Assembly (NCBI RefSeq): GCF_002407205.1
Contig: NZ_CP023548.1
Span: 272,501 to 336,500 of the forward strand
Direction of reading: 5' to 3'
From: Rhodobacter sp. CZR27
GTDB taxonomy: Bacteria; Pseudomonadota; Alphaproteobacteria; Rhodobacterales; Rhodobacteraceae
Length of the DNA stretch: 64,000 bases
Part shown: one piece after another, positions 38,087 to 47,276 of the stretch
Layout of the letters: every line of letters begins with the position of its first letter
Numbering within the stretch: the stretch's first letter is position 1
Notes under the pieces: generated by a model
Databases searched by the model: none
What the model was told of the DNA's origin: nothing
The model's input: the letters and a program-made list of their open reading frames with translations, nothing else
Made by a program: the position numbers and the translations under genes

Positions 38087-38308
38087 ATGAAGAAGGGCAT
38101 CCACCCCGACTACCACTTCATCGACGTCAGGATGACGGATGGCACCGTGTTCCAGGTCCGCTCGACCTGGGGCAAGGAAGGCGAACAGATGGCGCTCGAG
38201 ATCGACCCGCTCGCGCATCCCGCCTGGACCGGTGGCACCGCCAAGCTGATGGACACCGGGGGCCGCGTGTCGAAGTTCAAGAACAAGTACGCCGGCCTCG
38301 GGTTCTGA
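38087..38308 (+). CDS. rpmE: 50S ribosomal protein L31, zinc-independent form
   Basis: A 73-residue protein: [20 protein letters not shown], then [20 protein letters not shown] and [20 protein letters not shown]. The CxxC and paired Cys of zinc-binding L31 are absent, so this is a C-minus type that needs no zinc. It is co-transcribed with rplS and followed by a strong terminator. Confidence 0.93.
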   Translation: MKKGIHPDYHFIDVRMTDGTVFQVRSTWGKEGEQMALEIDPLAHPAWTGGTAKLMDTGGRVSKFKNKYAGLGF

Positions 38309-38328
38309 GACCGCCGGAACTGATCGGA

Positions 38329-38356
38329 GGGCGCGCCGCAGGGCGCGCCCTTTCGC
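38329..38356 (+). terminator. Terminator after rpmE
   Basis: An 8-bp GC stem GGGCGCGC/GCGCGCCC (38329-38336, 38343-38350) followed by TTTCGCTT, 20 nt after the stop codon. It ends the rpsP-rpmE block. Confidence 0.65.
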
Positions 38357-38451
38357 TTGCGGGCATGAGGAAATGCCGCAGCCCATGGCACACCCTTGCG
38401 CGAATGCCCGCCAGAGGCTAACCGCGAAAGGCAGCAGGGGGGACGGCGGCC

Positions 38452-39261
38452 TTGGCGCATATCATCGTGGTCGGCAACGAGAAGGGCGGCTCGGGCAAAT
38501 CCACGACCTGCATGCATGTGGCGACGGCGCTGGTCCGGCTGGGCTTCCGCGTCGGCGCGCTGGACCTCGACCTCCGTCAGCGCAGCTTCGGCCGCTACAT
38601 CGAGAACCGGCAGGCGTTTGCGACGAGTGTGGGACTCGCGCTGCCGATGCCCGACTATCGCTTGCTGCCCGAGGTCGATCCCGCCGAGGTGCCCGAGGGC
38701 GAGAACCCGCTCGACATGCGTCTCGCCGCTGCGATGTCCGCGCTGGAGCCGGTGTCCGATTTCATCCTGATCGACTGCCCCGGCTCTCACACCCGGCTGA
38801 GCCAGGTGGCGCATTCGCTGGCGGATACGCTGATCACGCCGTTAAATGACAGTTTCGTCGATTTCGACCTGCTGGCGCGGACGGACCCCGAAACCGGCAA
38901 GGTGAAGGGCCCCTCGATCTATGCCGAGATGGTCTGGAGCGCGCGGCAGTTCCGCGCCCAAGCCGGGCTGAAGCCGATCGACTGGATCGTGCTGCGAAAC
39001 CGCCTCGGCACGCAGCAGATGCACAACAAGAAGAAGGTCGGCGCCGCGCTCGAGGACCTGTCGCGCCGGATCGGTTTCCGTGTCGCCTCGGGCTTCTCCG
39101 AGCGGGTGATCTTCCGCGAGCTCTTCCCGCGGGGCCTGACGCTTCTGGACCTGCGCGATACGGGGGTGGAGCAACTCAGCCTGTCCAACATCGCCGCCCG
39201 TCAGGAAGTGCGCGACCTGCTGATCGAGTTGAAGCTGCCGGGCGTGAAGCCCGATTTCTGA
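38452..39261 (+). CDS. mipZ: Division-plane positioning ATPase MipZ
   Basis: ParA-type ATPase that forms a bipolar gradient with ParB and keeps FtsZ away from the poles in alphaproteobacteria. A 269-residue protein with a deviant Walker A NEKGGSGKSTT (9-19), the MipZ-type LDLDLRQRSFGRYIENRQAF after it, FILIDCPGSHTRLSQVAHSL, and the RNRLGTQQMHNKKKV block that is specific to MipZ among ParA proteins. The start is TTG at 38452, with AGGGGGG upstream; the next in-frame codons would remove the first strand. Confidence 0.93.
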   Translation: MAHIIVVGNEKGGSGKSTTCMHVATALVRLGFRVGALDLDLRQRSFGRYIENRQAFATSVGLALPMPDYRLLPEVDPAEVPEGENPLDMRLAAAMSALEPVSDFILIDCPGSHTRLSQVAHSLADTLITPLNDSFVDFDLLARTDPETGKVKGPSIYAEMVWSARQFRAQAGLKPIDWIVLRNRLGTQQMHNKKKVGAALEDLSRRIGFRVASGFSERVIFRELFPRGLTLLDLRDTGVEQLSLSNIAARQEVRDLLIELKLPGVKPDF

Positions 39262-39274
39262 TTGCGGGAGACCG

Positions 39275-40780
39275 ATGGCCAACACGCTCTACGATGCCCT
39301 GTTCGCCCCTCTGGCCGGGCGCGCCTCGGATCTGATGATCCTGCCGGATGGCCGCCGGATCAGCGGCGACGCCTTCCTGCGGCTGGTCGCGCGTCAGGCC
39401 CATTCACTTCGGGCAGCCGGTCTGACCGCCGGCGACCGCATCGCCGCGCAGGTCGGCAAGAGCCCCGAGGCGCTGGCCGCCTATGGCGCGGCTGTCGCGC
39501 TGGGGGCGGTCTTCCTGCCGCTGAACCCAGCCTATACCCCTGACGAGGTGGACTATTTCCTTGGCAACGCCACGCCCCGGATCTTCCTCTGCGACGGCGA
39601 GCGGGCCGAGGCGCTGGCACCGGTGGCGGCCCGCCACGGCGCGCGGCTGATCACGCTGAACGCCGACGGCTCCGGCGATCTGCGCCAGTTGTCCAAGGGC
39701 CAGCCCGAAAGTATCGAGCCGGCAGAGCGGAGCCCCGAGGATCTGGCGGCGCTGCTCTACACCTCCGGCACCACGGGTCGGTCGAAGGGCGCGATGCTGA
39801 GCCACCGCAACCTGCTGTCGAATACCGAGGTCCTGGCCGATCTCTGGCGCTTCACCGATGGCGACGTGCTGATCCACGCCCTGCCGATCTTCCACACCCA
39901 CGGTCTGTTCGTCGCCTCGAACATCGTGCTGCTGACCGGCGGGGCGATGATCTTCATGCCCGGTTTCGACCCCGAGGCGATCCTGCGGCTGATGCCGCAG
40001 GCGACGGCGATGATGGGGGTTCCGACCTTCTACACCCGGCTGCTCTCCGACGCGCGCCTGACGCGCGAGTTGACAGCCGGCATGCGGCTTTTCATCTCCG
40101 GCTCCGCACCGCTTCTGGCCGAGACGCACCAGGAGTTCGAGCGGCGCACCGGTCACCGCATCCTCGAACGCTACGGCATGACCGAAACCAACATGAGCAC
40201 CTCCAACCCCTACGACGGCGAGCGCCGGGCCGGCACGGTCGGCTTTCCCCTGCCGGGGGTGGAGCTGCGGATCATGGCCGACGGGCGCGAGGCAGCACCA
40301 GGCGAGGTCGGGGTGATCGAGGTCCGAGGCCCGAACGTGTTCCAGGGCTACTGGCAGATGCCCGAGAAGACCGCCGAGGAACTGCGCCCGGACGGCTTCT
40401 TCATAACCGGCGACCTCGCCACGCGGGATGCCGAGGGCTACGTCCACATCGTCGGGCGCGCCAAGGATCTGGTGATCTCCGGCGGCTTCAACGTCTATCC
40501 GAAGGAGGTCGAACTGCTGCTCGACGAGGTGCCGGGCGTGCTGGAAAGCGCGGTGATCGGCGTGCCGCATCCCGACTTCGGCGAGGCGGTGCTGGCCGTC
40601 CTCGTGCCGCGTCCGGGGGTGGGTCTTGACGCGCAGGTGGTGCTGGCCGCCGTCGCCGGCCGTCTGGCACGGTTCAAGCAGCCGAAGGCCGCCGTGGTGG
40701 TGCCGGAGTTACCGCGCAACACCATGGGCAAGGTGCAGAAGAACCTGCTGCGCGAGACCTATGCCGGGTGGTTTGCCTGA
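39275..40780 (+). CDS. matB: Malonyl-CoA synthetase (acyl-CoA synthetase family)
   Basis: Activates malonate to malonyl-CoA with ATP. A 501-residue ANL-superfamily enzyme: AMP-binding loop LLYTSGTTGRSKGAMLSHRN, LPIFHTHGLFVASN, the acyl-pocket SGSAPLLAETHQEFERRTGH, RYGMTETNMSTSNPYDGERR with the Arg expected to bind the malonate carboxylate, and the C-terminal PRNTMGKVQKNLLRE with the catalytic Lys. The length and TNMSTSNPY-type motif favour MatB over fatty acyl-CoA synthetases. It lies 13 nt after mipZ; the end overlaps the convergent ArsR gene by 22 nt. Confidence 0.85.
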   Translation: MANTLYDALFAPLAGRASDLMILPDGRRISGDAFLRLVARQAHSLRAAGLTAGDRIAAQVGKSPEALAAYGAAVALGAVFLPLNPAYTPDEVDYFLGNATPRIFLCDGERAEALAPVAARHGARLITLNADGSGDLRQLSKGQPESIEPAERSPEDLAALLYTSGTTGRSKGAMLSHRNLLSNTEVLADLWRFTDGDVLIHALPIFHTHGLFVASNIVLLTGGAMIFMPGFDPEAILRLMPQATAMMGVPTFYTRLLSDARLTRELTAGMRLFISGSAPLLAETHQEFERRTGHRILERYGMTETNMSTSNPYDGERRAGTVGFPLPGVELRIMADGREAAPGEVGVIEVRGPNVFQGYWQMPEKTAEELRPDGFFITGDLATRDAEGYVHIVGRAKDLVISGGFNVYPKEVELLLDEVPGVLESAVIGVPHPDFGEAVLAVLVPRPGVGLDAQVVLAAVAGRLARFKQPKAAVVVPELPRNTMGKVQKNLLRETYAGWFA

Positions 40781-41118
40781 GGCGCTTCGGCCGGGTCTTC
40801 GGCCAGTTCCTGCGCGAGGAAGCGCTCGAAGGCGTCGAGATGGACCGGCTCGAACTGCCCGAAGCCCTGCATCCAGACCGAGGCGGCGCGCAGCGCGTCG
40901 GGCTCCAGCTTGCACCACTTCACCCGGCCGCGCTTTTCCTGCGTGATCAGGCCCGCCTCGACCAGAACCTGAAGATGCTTCGAGATGGCGGCCAGCGACA
41001 TCCGGAACGGTTCGGCCACGTCGGTGACCGCCATGTCGTCCTCGAGCAGCATCGACAGAATCTCGCGCCGCGTGGGATCGGCGAGGGCGGAGAAGATCGT
41101 GTCGAGCTTGTCTTGCAT
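40759..41118 (-). CDS. ArsR-family transcriptional regulator
   Basis: A 119-residue winged-helix regulator: FSALADPTRREILSMLLEDD, MAVTDVAEPFRMSLAAISKH, LQVLVEAGLITQEKRGRVKW. The metal-binding ELCVCDL-type motif of ArsR/SmtB sensors is absent, and the C-terminal region resembles the non-metal SdpR-like branch. Signal and targets unknown. It is convergent with matB and divergent from the ATP synthase operon. Confidence 0.88.
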   Translation of the reverse strand: MQDKLDTIFSALADPTRREILSMLLEDDMAVTDVAEPFRMSLAAISKHLQVLVEAGLITQEKRGRVKWCKLEPDALRAASVWMQGFGQFEPVHLDAFERFLAQELAEDPAEAPQANHPA

Positions 41119-41278
41119 GGGCAGATGCTACGCTGCCCTGCGGCATCGTCAACCATGCGGTTGAATGACGTGGCACCCTTCCTCACTGCCCCGGCCGGGC
41201 GCCCGCGGGGGCGCTCACGCGTTCGGGCCATGGCCCAAGACACTGAAAACGCGTTAATATTTCTTGGGAAAAGCTTCC

Positions 41279-41307
41279 TTGACTCGGCTGGGCGGGCTGC
41301 GTAGGTA
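41279..41307 (+). promoter_or_regulatory. Putative sigma-70 promoter of the F0 operon
   Basis: TTGACT (41279-41284), a 17-base spacer, then TAGGTA (41302-41307), 30 bases before atpI. The -35 box matches five of six consensus bases; the -10 box is weaker. Read from sequence only. Confidence 0.5.
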
Positions 41308-41336
41308 TCGGCCGACTGCTGAAGGGACATCCCCCG

Positions 41337-41687
41337 ATGACGGAAGATCCTGACTCCGAGCGAATGCGGGTCCTCGAGGCGCGGCTCGCGAAGCTGAAAG
41401 GAAAACCGCCCGGGAAAGGCGCTGAGGCGGGCAAGGCATTGTCGCAGGGCGAGCTGGCCTGGCGGATGGTGATCGAGCTGGTGACCGGAGTCCTGATCGG
41501 GCTGGCCATCGGCTACGGGCTGGACGAGTTGTTCGGGACCCGGCCCATCATGCTGGTGCTCTTTGCCTTGTTCGGCTTCGCCGCCGGGGTGAGGACGATG
41601 ATGGGGACCGCCCGGAAGATGGGCGACGCTGCGGCGGCGGCACAGATGAGTGCGGGGAAACCCGACGACGAGACCAGAGGAAGTTGA
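41337..41687 (+). CDS. atpI: ATP synthase protein I
   Basis: A 116-residue assembly factor for the c-ring of F0. After a charged N-terminus ([20 protein letters not shown]) come two membrane segments ([38 protein letters not shown]) separated by DELFGTRP, the standard AtpI pattern. GAAGGGA lies upstream of the ATG. It is the first gene of the F0 operon and is followed after one base by atpB. Confidence 0.9.
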   Translation: MTEDPDSERMRVLEARLAKLKGKPPGKGAEAGKALSQGELAWRMVIELVTGVLIGLAIGYGLDELFGTRPIMLVLFALFGFAAGVRTMMGTARKMGDAAAAAQMSAGKPDDETRGS

Positions 41688-41688
41688 C

Positions 41689-42438
41689 ATGGCGACGGAA
41701 GCAGAGAGCGGCGGCCTTCAAATCCACCCGATGGACCAGTTCATCGTCCGTCCGTTCTTCGGCGGCACCGATGTCCACTGGTACACGATCACCAACGTGA
41801 CCGTCTGGATGGCGCTGGCCGTCTGCTGCGTGGTCGCGCTGATGGTGCTGGGCACGCGGCGCCGGGCGATCGTGCCCTCGCGCACCCAGTCGGTTGCCGA
41901 GCTCGCCTATGGCTTCGTCTACAGGATGGTCGAGGACGTGACCGGCCATGACGGGGTGAAGTACTTCCCCTACATCATGACGCTGTTCATGTTCATCGTC
42001 TTCGCGAACTTCCTCGGCCTGATCCCGATGTCCTTCACCACCACCTCGCACGTCGCGGTGACGGTGGTGCTGGCGCTGGCGGTGTTCATTACCGTGACGG
42101 CCATCGGCTTCATGAAGCACGGCAAGCACTTCCTCGAACTCTTCTGGGTCTCGTCGGCGCCGCTCGCCCTGCGCCCCGTGCTGGCCGTGATCGAGGTGAT
42201 CTCGTATCTCGTGCGCCCGGTCAGCCATTCCATTCGTCTTGTCGGCAACGTCATGGCGGGCCACGCGGTGATCAAGGTGTTCGCGGGCTTTGCCGCGGTC
42301 GCGCTGATCTCGCCGCTGTCGATCGTCGCCATCACCGCGATGTACGCCATGGAGGTGCTGGTCGCCTTCATCCAGGCCTATGTCTTCACCATCCTGACCT
42401 GCGTCTACCTGCGCGATGCGCTGCATCCGCACCACTGA
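41689..42438 (+). CDS. atpB: ATP synthase F0 subunit a
   Basis: Membrane subunit that forms the proton half-channels against the c-ring. A 249-residue protein with five or six membrane segments and the conserved [20 protein letters not shown] block holding the essential Arg, then [19 protein letters not shown]. The N-terminus [15 protein letters not shown] is typical for alphaproteobacteria. The ATG at 41689 is preferred over the open frame to 41650; GAGGAAG lies upstream. Confidence 0.96.
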   Translation: MATEAESGGLQIHPMDQFIVRPFFGGTDVHWYTITNVTVWMALAVCCVVALMVLGTRRRAIVPSRTQSVAELAYGFVYRMVEDVTGHDGVKYFPYIMTLFMFIVFANFLGLIPMSFTTTSHVAVTVVLALAVFITVTAIGFMKHGKHFLELFWVSSAPLALRPVLAVIEVISYLVRPVSHSIRLVGNVMAGHAVIKVFAGFAAVALISPLSIVAITAMYAMEVLVAFIQAYVFTILTCVYLRDALHPHH

Positions 42439-42495
42439 GACCGCGGTCCCCGCATACACCAATTCAGCCAATTCCAGCATCAAGGAGTGACGGAC

Positions 42496-42732
42496 ATGGA
42501 AGGCGATATCGTTCAAATGGGTGCCTACATCGGCGCGGGTCTGGCTTGCGCTGGCATGGGCGGCGCTGCGATCGGCGTGGGCAACGTGGCCGGCAACTTC
42601 CTGTCGGGTGCGCTGCGCAACCCGTCGGCCGCCCCCGGCCAGACCGCGTTCCTCTTCATCGGCATCGCCTTCGCGGAAGCCTTCGGGATCTTCTCGTTCC
42701 TCGTCGCGCTCCTGCTGATGTTCGCCCTCTGA
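42496..42732 (+). CDS. atpE: ATP synthase F0 subunit c
   Basis: Proton-binding ring subunit. A 78-residue hairpin protein: first helix [20 protein letters not shown], polar loop RNPSA with Arg41, second helix [20 protein letters not shown] with the proton-carrying Glu61. The ATG at 42496 has AAGGAG seven bases upstream; the frame is open to a GTG at 42487. Confidence 0.97.
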   Translation: MEGDIVQMGAYIGAGLACAGMGGAAIGVGNVAGNFLSGALRNPSAAPGQTAFLFIGIAFAEAFGIFSFLVALLLMFAL

Positions 42733-42809
42733 TCCTTTCAGGACCGACACTTGCGGCCGGAGGGGATCAACCCGTCCGGCCTGGTTCTTGAGGGACACGA
42801 GGATACGAC

Positions 42810-43361
42810 ATGGCGACTGAAGCAGCGCACGATGCGGCGGCCGGTGCGGCCGGCCATGCGGCGGCTCCGGCCACCGGGATGCCGCAGCTTGACTTCTCGA
42901 CCTGGGGCAACCAGATCTTCTGGCTCGTCATCGCCCTGGCTGCGATCTACTTCGTGCTCTCGCGCGTGGCTCTGCCCCGGATCGGGGCGGTCCTGGCCGA
43001 GCGGAGCGGCACGATCACCAACGACCTTGCGGCGGCGGAAGAGCTGAAGCAGAAGGCCGTTCTGGCCGAGAAGGCCTATAACGAGGCGCTGGCGAAGGCC
43101 CGGGCCGAGGCTCAGGCCATTGTCGCCGAGACCAGGGCGCAGATCAACGCGCAGCTGGCCGAGGCCACGGCGAAGGCCGATGCCGAGATTTCGGCCAAGG
43201 CCGCGGAATCCGAAGCCCGGATCGCCGAGATCCGTGCCGGTGCGCTGCAAAGCGTCTCCGAGGTGGCGCGCGACACGGCCGAGGCTCTGGTCGCGGCGCT
43301 GGGCGGTCGTGCCGATGGCGCGAGTGTCCAGGCGGCCGTTGCGGCCCGGATGAAGGGGTGA
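42810..43361 (+). CDS. atpF': ATP synthase F0 subunit b'
   Basis: One of two peripheral stalk subunits; photosynthetic and alphaproteobacterial F0 use a b/b' pair. A 183-residue protein: Ala-rich N-terminus, one membrane segment ([20 protein letters not shown]), then a long coiled coil ([20 protein letters not shown] and following) reaching to F1. It ends with GTG or ATG of the partner b gene immediately downstream. Confidence 0.94.
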   Translation: MATEAAHDAAAGAAGHAAAPATGMPQLDFSTWGNQIFWLVIALAAIYFVLSRVALPRIGAVLAERSGTITNDLAAAEELKQKAVLAEKAYNEALAKARAEAQAIVAETRAQINAQLAEATAKADAEISAKAAESEARIAEIRAGALQSVSEVARDTAEALVAALGGRADGASVQAAVAARMKG

Positions 43362-43366
43362 ACGGG

Positions 43367-43921
43367 ATGAAAAAGCTCTCGATTCTCGCGGCTCTCGCCG
43401 CGACGCCCGCGATGGCCGCGACGGGGCCGTTCTTCTCGCTGGGCAACACCGACTTCATCGTCACGATCTCGTTCCTCGCCTTCATCGGGATCCTTGTCTA
43501 CTTCAAGGTTCCCGGGCTGATCATCCGTCAGCTCGACAAGCGCGCCCTGCAGATCCGCACCGATCTGGAAGAGGCCCGTGCGCTGCGTGAGGAAGCGAGG
43601 ACGATCCTTGCGTCCTACGACCGCAAGCAGAAGGAAGTGCAGGAGCAGGCCGCCCGCATCGTCGCCTCGGCCCGCGAAGAGGCGCAGGCGGCGGCCGATC
43701 AGGCCAAGCTGGACCTGAAGGCCTCGATCGCCCGGCGTCTCGCCGCGGCGGACGAGCAGATCGCCTCGGCGGAAGCCGGCGCGGTCCGTGCGATCCGCGA
43801 GCAGGCGATCAATGTCGCCGTGGCGGCGGCGGCCGACCTGCTGAGGGGCCAGATGACGGCTCAGGCAGCCTCGGCTTCGATCGACGAGTCGATCCGGCAG
43901 GTGGAAGCCCGCTTCCACTGA
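43367..43921 (+). CDS. atpF: ATP synthase F0 subunit b
   Basis: Partner of b' in the peripheral stalk. A 184-residue protein with a cleavable-looking N-terminus (MKKLSILAALAATPAMAATG), a membrane segment (FIVTISFLAFIGILVYFKV), then a charged coiled coil (LDKRALQIRTDLEEARALRE). The ATG at 43367 has AAGGGG eight bases upstream; a GTG at 43358 would overlap atpF' by 4 nt. It is the last F0 gene and is followed by a strong terminator, so F1 genes are elsewhere. Confidence 0.94.
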   Translation: MKKLSILAALAATPAMAATGPFFSLGNTDFIVTISFLAFIGILVYFKVPGLIIRQLDKRALQIRTDLEEARALREEARTILASYDRKQKEVQEQAARIVASAREEAQAAADQAKLDLKASIARRLAAADEQIASAEAGAVRAIREQAINVAVAAAADLLRGQMTAQAASASIDESIRQVEARFH

Positions 43922-43958
43922 CACCGATCCGGCGCCCGCAGGCGCGCCGATCTTCCCT

Positions 43959-43989
43959 GGCCCCGCCGATACTTCGGCGGGGCCTTTTT
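43959..43989 (+). terminator. Terminator of the F0 operon
   Basis: A perfect 10-bp stem GGCCCCGCCG/CGGCGGGGCC with a six-base loop, followed by TTTTT, 38 nt after atpF. Confidence 0.92.
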
Positions 43990-44018
43990 GCTTGATCCGG
44001 CCACCGCTCGCCGACAGA

Positions 44019-44786
44019 TCAGCGGCTGCGCTCATGCTCCAGCCGCTGCCGGGCCACGACCTCGTTCCGCTCGGCCCGGTTCCCCTCGCTGATCGCCTTC
44101 TCGACATAGCCCAAGTGCGCCTCGATCGCCTCGCGCGCGGCCTTTGGATCGCGCGCCTGCAGCGCCGCATTGATCTGGCGGTGCTGGTCGAGCAGCGACT
44201 CGCGCGTCGTGCGCTGGCGGAACATCATCTGGCGATTGTAGAACACCCCGCTGCGCAACAGGTCGAACATCGACCGCATCATGTGCAGCATGACGACGTT
44301 GTGGCTCGCCTCGATGATCGCCATGTGGAACTGCGCGTCCAGCGCCGCCTCGTCCGACGGGTCCCGCTTCAGATGCGCGGCCTCCATCTTGCGGAAGATC
44401 GTGTCGATCACCTGCAGGTCGGTGTCCGAGGCGCGGGTGGCCGCACGTTCGGCCGAGAGCCCCTCGAGATCGCGGCGGAAGTCGATGTAGTCGAAGACCG
44501 CCTCCTCGTGGCTGGCGAACAGCTCCACCAGCGCCGGCGAGAAGGCCGAGCCCAGAACCTCGGCCACGAAGATGCCCGAGCCGGGCCGGCTGACGAGCAG
44601 CCCGCGGTCCTGCAGGTCGGCGATGGCGTCGCGCAGGCTGGGACGCGAGACACCCAGCCGCTCGGACAGGTCACGTTCGGAGGGCAGCCGCTCGTCCGGG
44701 CGCAGGATCCCGCGCAGGATCAGGAGTTCGATCTGCCGCACCACGCTTTGCGACAGCTTCTCGGACTGGATCTTCTGGAACGGCAT
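44019..44786 (-). CDS. GntR/FadR-family transcriptional regulator
   Basis: A 255-residue regulator with an N-terminal winged helix (LPSERDLSERLGVSRPSLRD, AIADLQDRGLLVSRPGSGIF) and a helical FCD effector domain containing metal-ligand-type residues (DAQFHMAIIEASHN and later DQHRQIN). This is the PdhR/LldR/GlcC branch, whose members sense organic acids such as pyruvate, lactate or glycolate. A putative operator lies just upstream, so autorepression is likely. No transport or catabolic gene adjoins it, so the effector is open. Confidence 0.88.
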   Translation of the reverse strand: MPFQKIQSEKLSQSVVRQIELLILRGILRPDERLPSERDLSERLGVSRPSLRDAIADLQDRGLLVSRPGSGIFVAEVLGSAFSPALVELFASHEEAVFDYIDFRRDLEGLSAERAATRASDTDLQVIDTIFRKMEAAHLKRDPSDEAALDAQFHMAIIEASHNVVMLHMMRSMFDLLRSGVFYNRQMMFRQRTTRESLLDQHRQINAALQARDPKAAREAIEAHLGYVEKAISEGNRAERNEVVARQRLEHERSR

Positions 44787-44803
44787 GACACTCCCCTCGC
44801 ATT

Positions 44804-44820
44804 GGTCAGAATCTATGACC
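44804..44820. promoter_or_regulatory. Putative GntR operator (inverted repeat)
   Basis: GGTCA-N7-TGACC, 18 nt before the start codon of the GntR-type gene. The 5-bp arms and central spacing suit a FadR/PdhR-type dimer, and the location would give autorepression. Confidence 0.5.
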
Positions 44821-44877
44821 GCGCGCGGGGAAGCTCAACAGGGAAGGGCGGGCCGCCGTGGCCCGCCCGTGCCGGGA

Positions 44878-45564
44878 TCAGTTGGTCGGCCGGATGATGA
44901 TGTCGACGCGCCGGTTCTGCGCGCGGCCTTCCGGGGTGAGGTTCGAGGCCACCGGCTGATCCTCGCCGCGGCCGATGGCCGAGACACGATAGGACGGCAC
45001 GCCGTTGCCGATCAGCACGCCGGCGACCGACTGGGCGCGACGCATCGACAGATCCTGGTTGTAGGCGGCCGAGCCGGTGCTGTCGGTATGGCCGACGACC
45101 GCGATGGTCGAGTTCGGATACTGCATCAGGTTCTGCGCCACGGCGCCGAGATCGCGCGTCAGGTCCGGGCGCAGGTTCGCGCTGTCGGTGGCGAACAGGA
45201 TGTCCTGCGGCATGGTCACCACGAGTTCCGAGCCGGTGTTGGTCACGCTCACCTGGTCGTTGCCGATCGAGCGCCGCAGGTCCGCCGCCTGCCGGTCCAG
45301 CGCCGAGCCGACCGCCCCGCCCAGGATGCCGCCCACCGTCGCGCCGACAACGGCCTTCTCCAGCTTGTCCTCGCTCGACGAGGCGCCCAGAAGGCCGCCG
45401 AGGATCGCGCCCGTGGCGATGCCGGCGGTGGCGCGGGGGTTCTGCTGGGCATAGCCGCCGCCCGCGGTGTTGTAGCCGCCATTCGCGGCATAGGGATCGG
45501 CGCAGCCGGCCAGCGTCGCCACGCCCAGCGTCAACACCAGAAGGGGAGATTTCACGAAGTTCAT
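44878..45564 (-). CDS. OmpA-like outer-membrane lipoprotein
   Basis: A 228-residue protein with a lipobox LATLAGC (Cys21). A glycine-zipper region follows (ATAGIATGAILGGLLGASSS, ATVGGILGGAVGSALDRQA), then a C-terminal OmpA domain (ILFATDSANLRPDLTRDLG, VVGHTDSTGSAAYNQDLSMR, AQNRRVDIIIRPTN) that binds peptidoglycan. It probably links the outer membrane to the cell wall, like YiaD. The ATG at 45564 follows a standard leader start. Confidence 0.9.
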   Translation of the reverse strand: MNFVKSPLLVLTLGVATLAGCADPYAANGGYNTAGGGYAQQNPRATAGIATGAILGGLLGASSSEDKLEKAVVGATVGGILGGAVGSALDRQAADLRRSIGNDQVSVTNTGSELVVTMPQDILFATDSANLRPDLTRDLGAVAQNLMQYPNSTIAVVGHTDSTGSAAYNQDLSMRRAQSVAGVLIGNGVPSYRVSAIGRGEDQPVASNLTPEGRAQNRRVDIIIRPTN

Positions 45565-45677
45565 TGCCGCCTCACGAATGTCATTGGCGCCCGGAAATGG
45601 GTGCGCCCCTGCATATCGCACAACCGTGAAACGGTGGAGAGGGTCGCGCCGCGAGATGCGGCAGAAACCTGCCGAGA

Positions 45678-46526
45678 TCACGCGATTGCGTCCGCCCGCG
45701 CCGCCTCCCATGCCAGCATGGCACGCTTGACGGGCAGTCCCCAGTGGTAGCCGCCAAGGCCGCCGGACTTGCGCAGCGCCCGGTGGCAGGGAATGAGGAA
45801 GCTCACCGGGTTGCGGCCCACGGCGGTGCCCACCGCCCGGACGGCGCGCGGGTGCCCGACGGCCGAGGCGATCTCGGAATAGGTGGTGACATGGCCCGAG
45901 GGGATGCGCAGCAGCGCCTCCCAGACCTTGATCTGGAACGGCGCGCCGATGAGGTGCAGGCGCGTCTCGCCGCCGCTGAAGGCCTGCGCGGCGAGGGGGG
46001 CGACGGTCGCCTCGTCCTCGACATACTGCGCCCGGGGCCAGCGGGCCATCAGGTCTGCCATGGCGGCGGTCCGGCCGGTTTCCTCGCAGAAGGCGAGGCC
46101 GCAGATGCCGCGGTCGGTCGCCATCACCAGCGCCTCGCCGAAGGGCGACGGAACGCTGACCCAGCGGATGGTCAGGCCTTCGCCGGCGCGGGCGAAGTCG
46201 CCGGGGCTCATCGCCTCCCAGCGGAGGAACAGGTCGTGCAGCCGGCCGGGGCCCGAGAGGCCGGTGGCGAGCGAGGTGTCTAGCAGGGTGAATCGCTCGG
46301 CCAGCAGGCGCCTTGCATGATCGAGCGTCAGGTATTGCTGGTAACGCTTCGGCGACACGCCCACCCATTGCGAGAAGATGCGCTGGAAATGCGCCGGGCT
46401 GAGGCCCATGCGGCCGGCAAGCTCGTCAAGCGACAGCGAGGGGCCGCCGGCGTCGATCTCGGCCAGCGCGCGGGCGATGACGGCGTAGTGATAGGCGGGG
46501 CGCTCGGCGGCGAGGGTGTCGGACAT
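45678..46526 (-). CDS. Ada-like methylated-DNA-cysteine methyltransferase with AraC domain
   Basis: Removes methyl groups from O6-methylguanine by transfer to its own cysteine. A 282-residue protein: AraC-type helix-turn-helix (LSLDELAGRMGLSPAHFQRI, SPKRYQQYLTLDHARRLL) and a C-terminal MGMT domain with GAPFQIKVWEALLRIPSGHV, SVGHPRAVRAVG-type sequence, FLIPCHRAL with the acceptor Cys, and GGYHWGLPVKRAML. The N-terminal zinc domain of full-length Ada is missing, so this is the short Ada/AdaA-lacking form. The ATG at 46526 is chosen; the long upstream frame is not coding. Confidence 0.9.
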   Translation of the reverse strand: MSDTLAAERPAYHYAVIARALAEIDAGGPSLSLDELAGRMGLSPAHFQRIFSQWVGVSPKRYQQYLTLDHARRLLAERFTLLDTSLATGLSGPGRLHDLFLRWEAMSPGDFARAGEGLTIRWVSVPSPFGEALVMATDRGICGLAFCEETGRTAAMADLMARWPRAQYVEDEATVAPLAAQAFSGGETRLHLIGAPFQIKVWEALLRIPSGHVTTYSEIASAVGHPRAVRAVGTAVGRNPVSFLIPCHRALRKSGGLGGYHWGLPVKRAMLAWEAARADAIA

Positions 46527-46631
46527 GGCGGCCTCCTTTGCCAGAAGCCTAGCCACCGCGACGGCCGGCCGCGACCCGATTCCTGCGGCTTCGCTTGCTC
46601 CGCGCCGGAGGCTCGGGCATAGCTGGCGGCG

Positions 46632-47276
46632 ATGGCGCGGCAACTCGACTATTCCACGATCCACGAGATCTTCACCCGGTTCCACGCGCTGGAGGCCGAG
46701 CCGAAGGGCGAACTGGAACATGTCAACGCCTTCACCCTGCTGGTCGCCGTGGCGCTGTCGGCGCAGGCGACGGATGCCGGGGTGAACAGGGCCACGCGGG
46801 CGCTCTTTGCGCAGGTGACGACGCCGCAGCAGATGCTGGAGCTTGGCGAGGAGGGGCTGGTGGAGCACATCCGCACCATCGGCCTTTTCCGCAACAAGGC
46901 GAAGAACGTGATCGCGCTCAGCCGGCTGCTGGTCGACGTCTATGGCGGCGAGGTGCCCTCGTCCCGCGCGGCGCTGCAGTCGCTGCCGGGGGTCGGGCGC
47001 AAGACCGCGAACGTGGTGCTGAACATGTGGTTCAGGCTGCCGGCGATGGCGGTGGACACCCACATCTTCCGGGTGGCGAACCGCACGGGCATCGGCCCCG
47101 GCAAGGATGTCGAGGCGGTGGAGCGCGCGTTGGAGGATCATGTCCCCGCGCCCTTCATGCTCCATGCGCACCACTGGCTCATCCTGCACGGCCGCTACAT
47201 CTGCGTCGCGCGCAAACCGAAATGCGGCATCTGCCCGATCCGCGATCTCTGCCTTTACGAGGACAAGACAGCATGA
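46632..47276 (+). CDS. nth: Endonuclease III
   Basis: DNA glycosylase/AP lyase removing oxidised pyrimidines. A 214-residue protein with the helix-hairpin-helix SLPGVGRKTANVVLNMWF holding the catalytic Lys, AVDTHIFRVANRTGI with the catalytic Asp, and the [4Fe-4S] motif CVARKPKCGICPIRDLC (C-x6-C-x2-C-x5-C). It overlaps the downstream kinase gene by 4 nt. Confidence 0.96.
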   Translation: MARQLDYSTIHEIFTRFHALEAEPKGELEHVNAFTLLVAVALSAQATDAGVNRATRALFAQVTTPQQMLELGEEGLVEHIRTIGLFRNKAKNVIALSRLLVDVYGGEVPSSRAALQSLPGVGRKTANVVLNMWFRLPAMAVDTHIFRVANRTGIGPGKDVEAVERALEDHVPAPFMLHAHHWLILHGRYICVARKPKCGICPIRDLCLYEDKTA

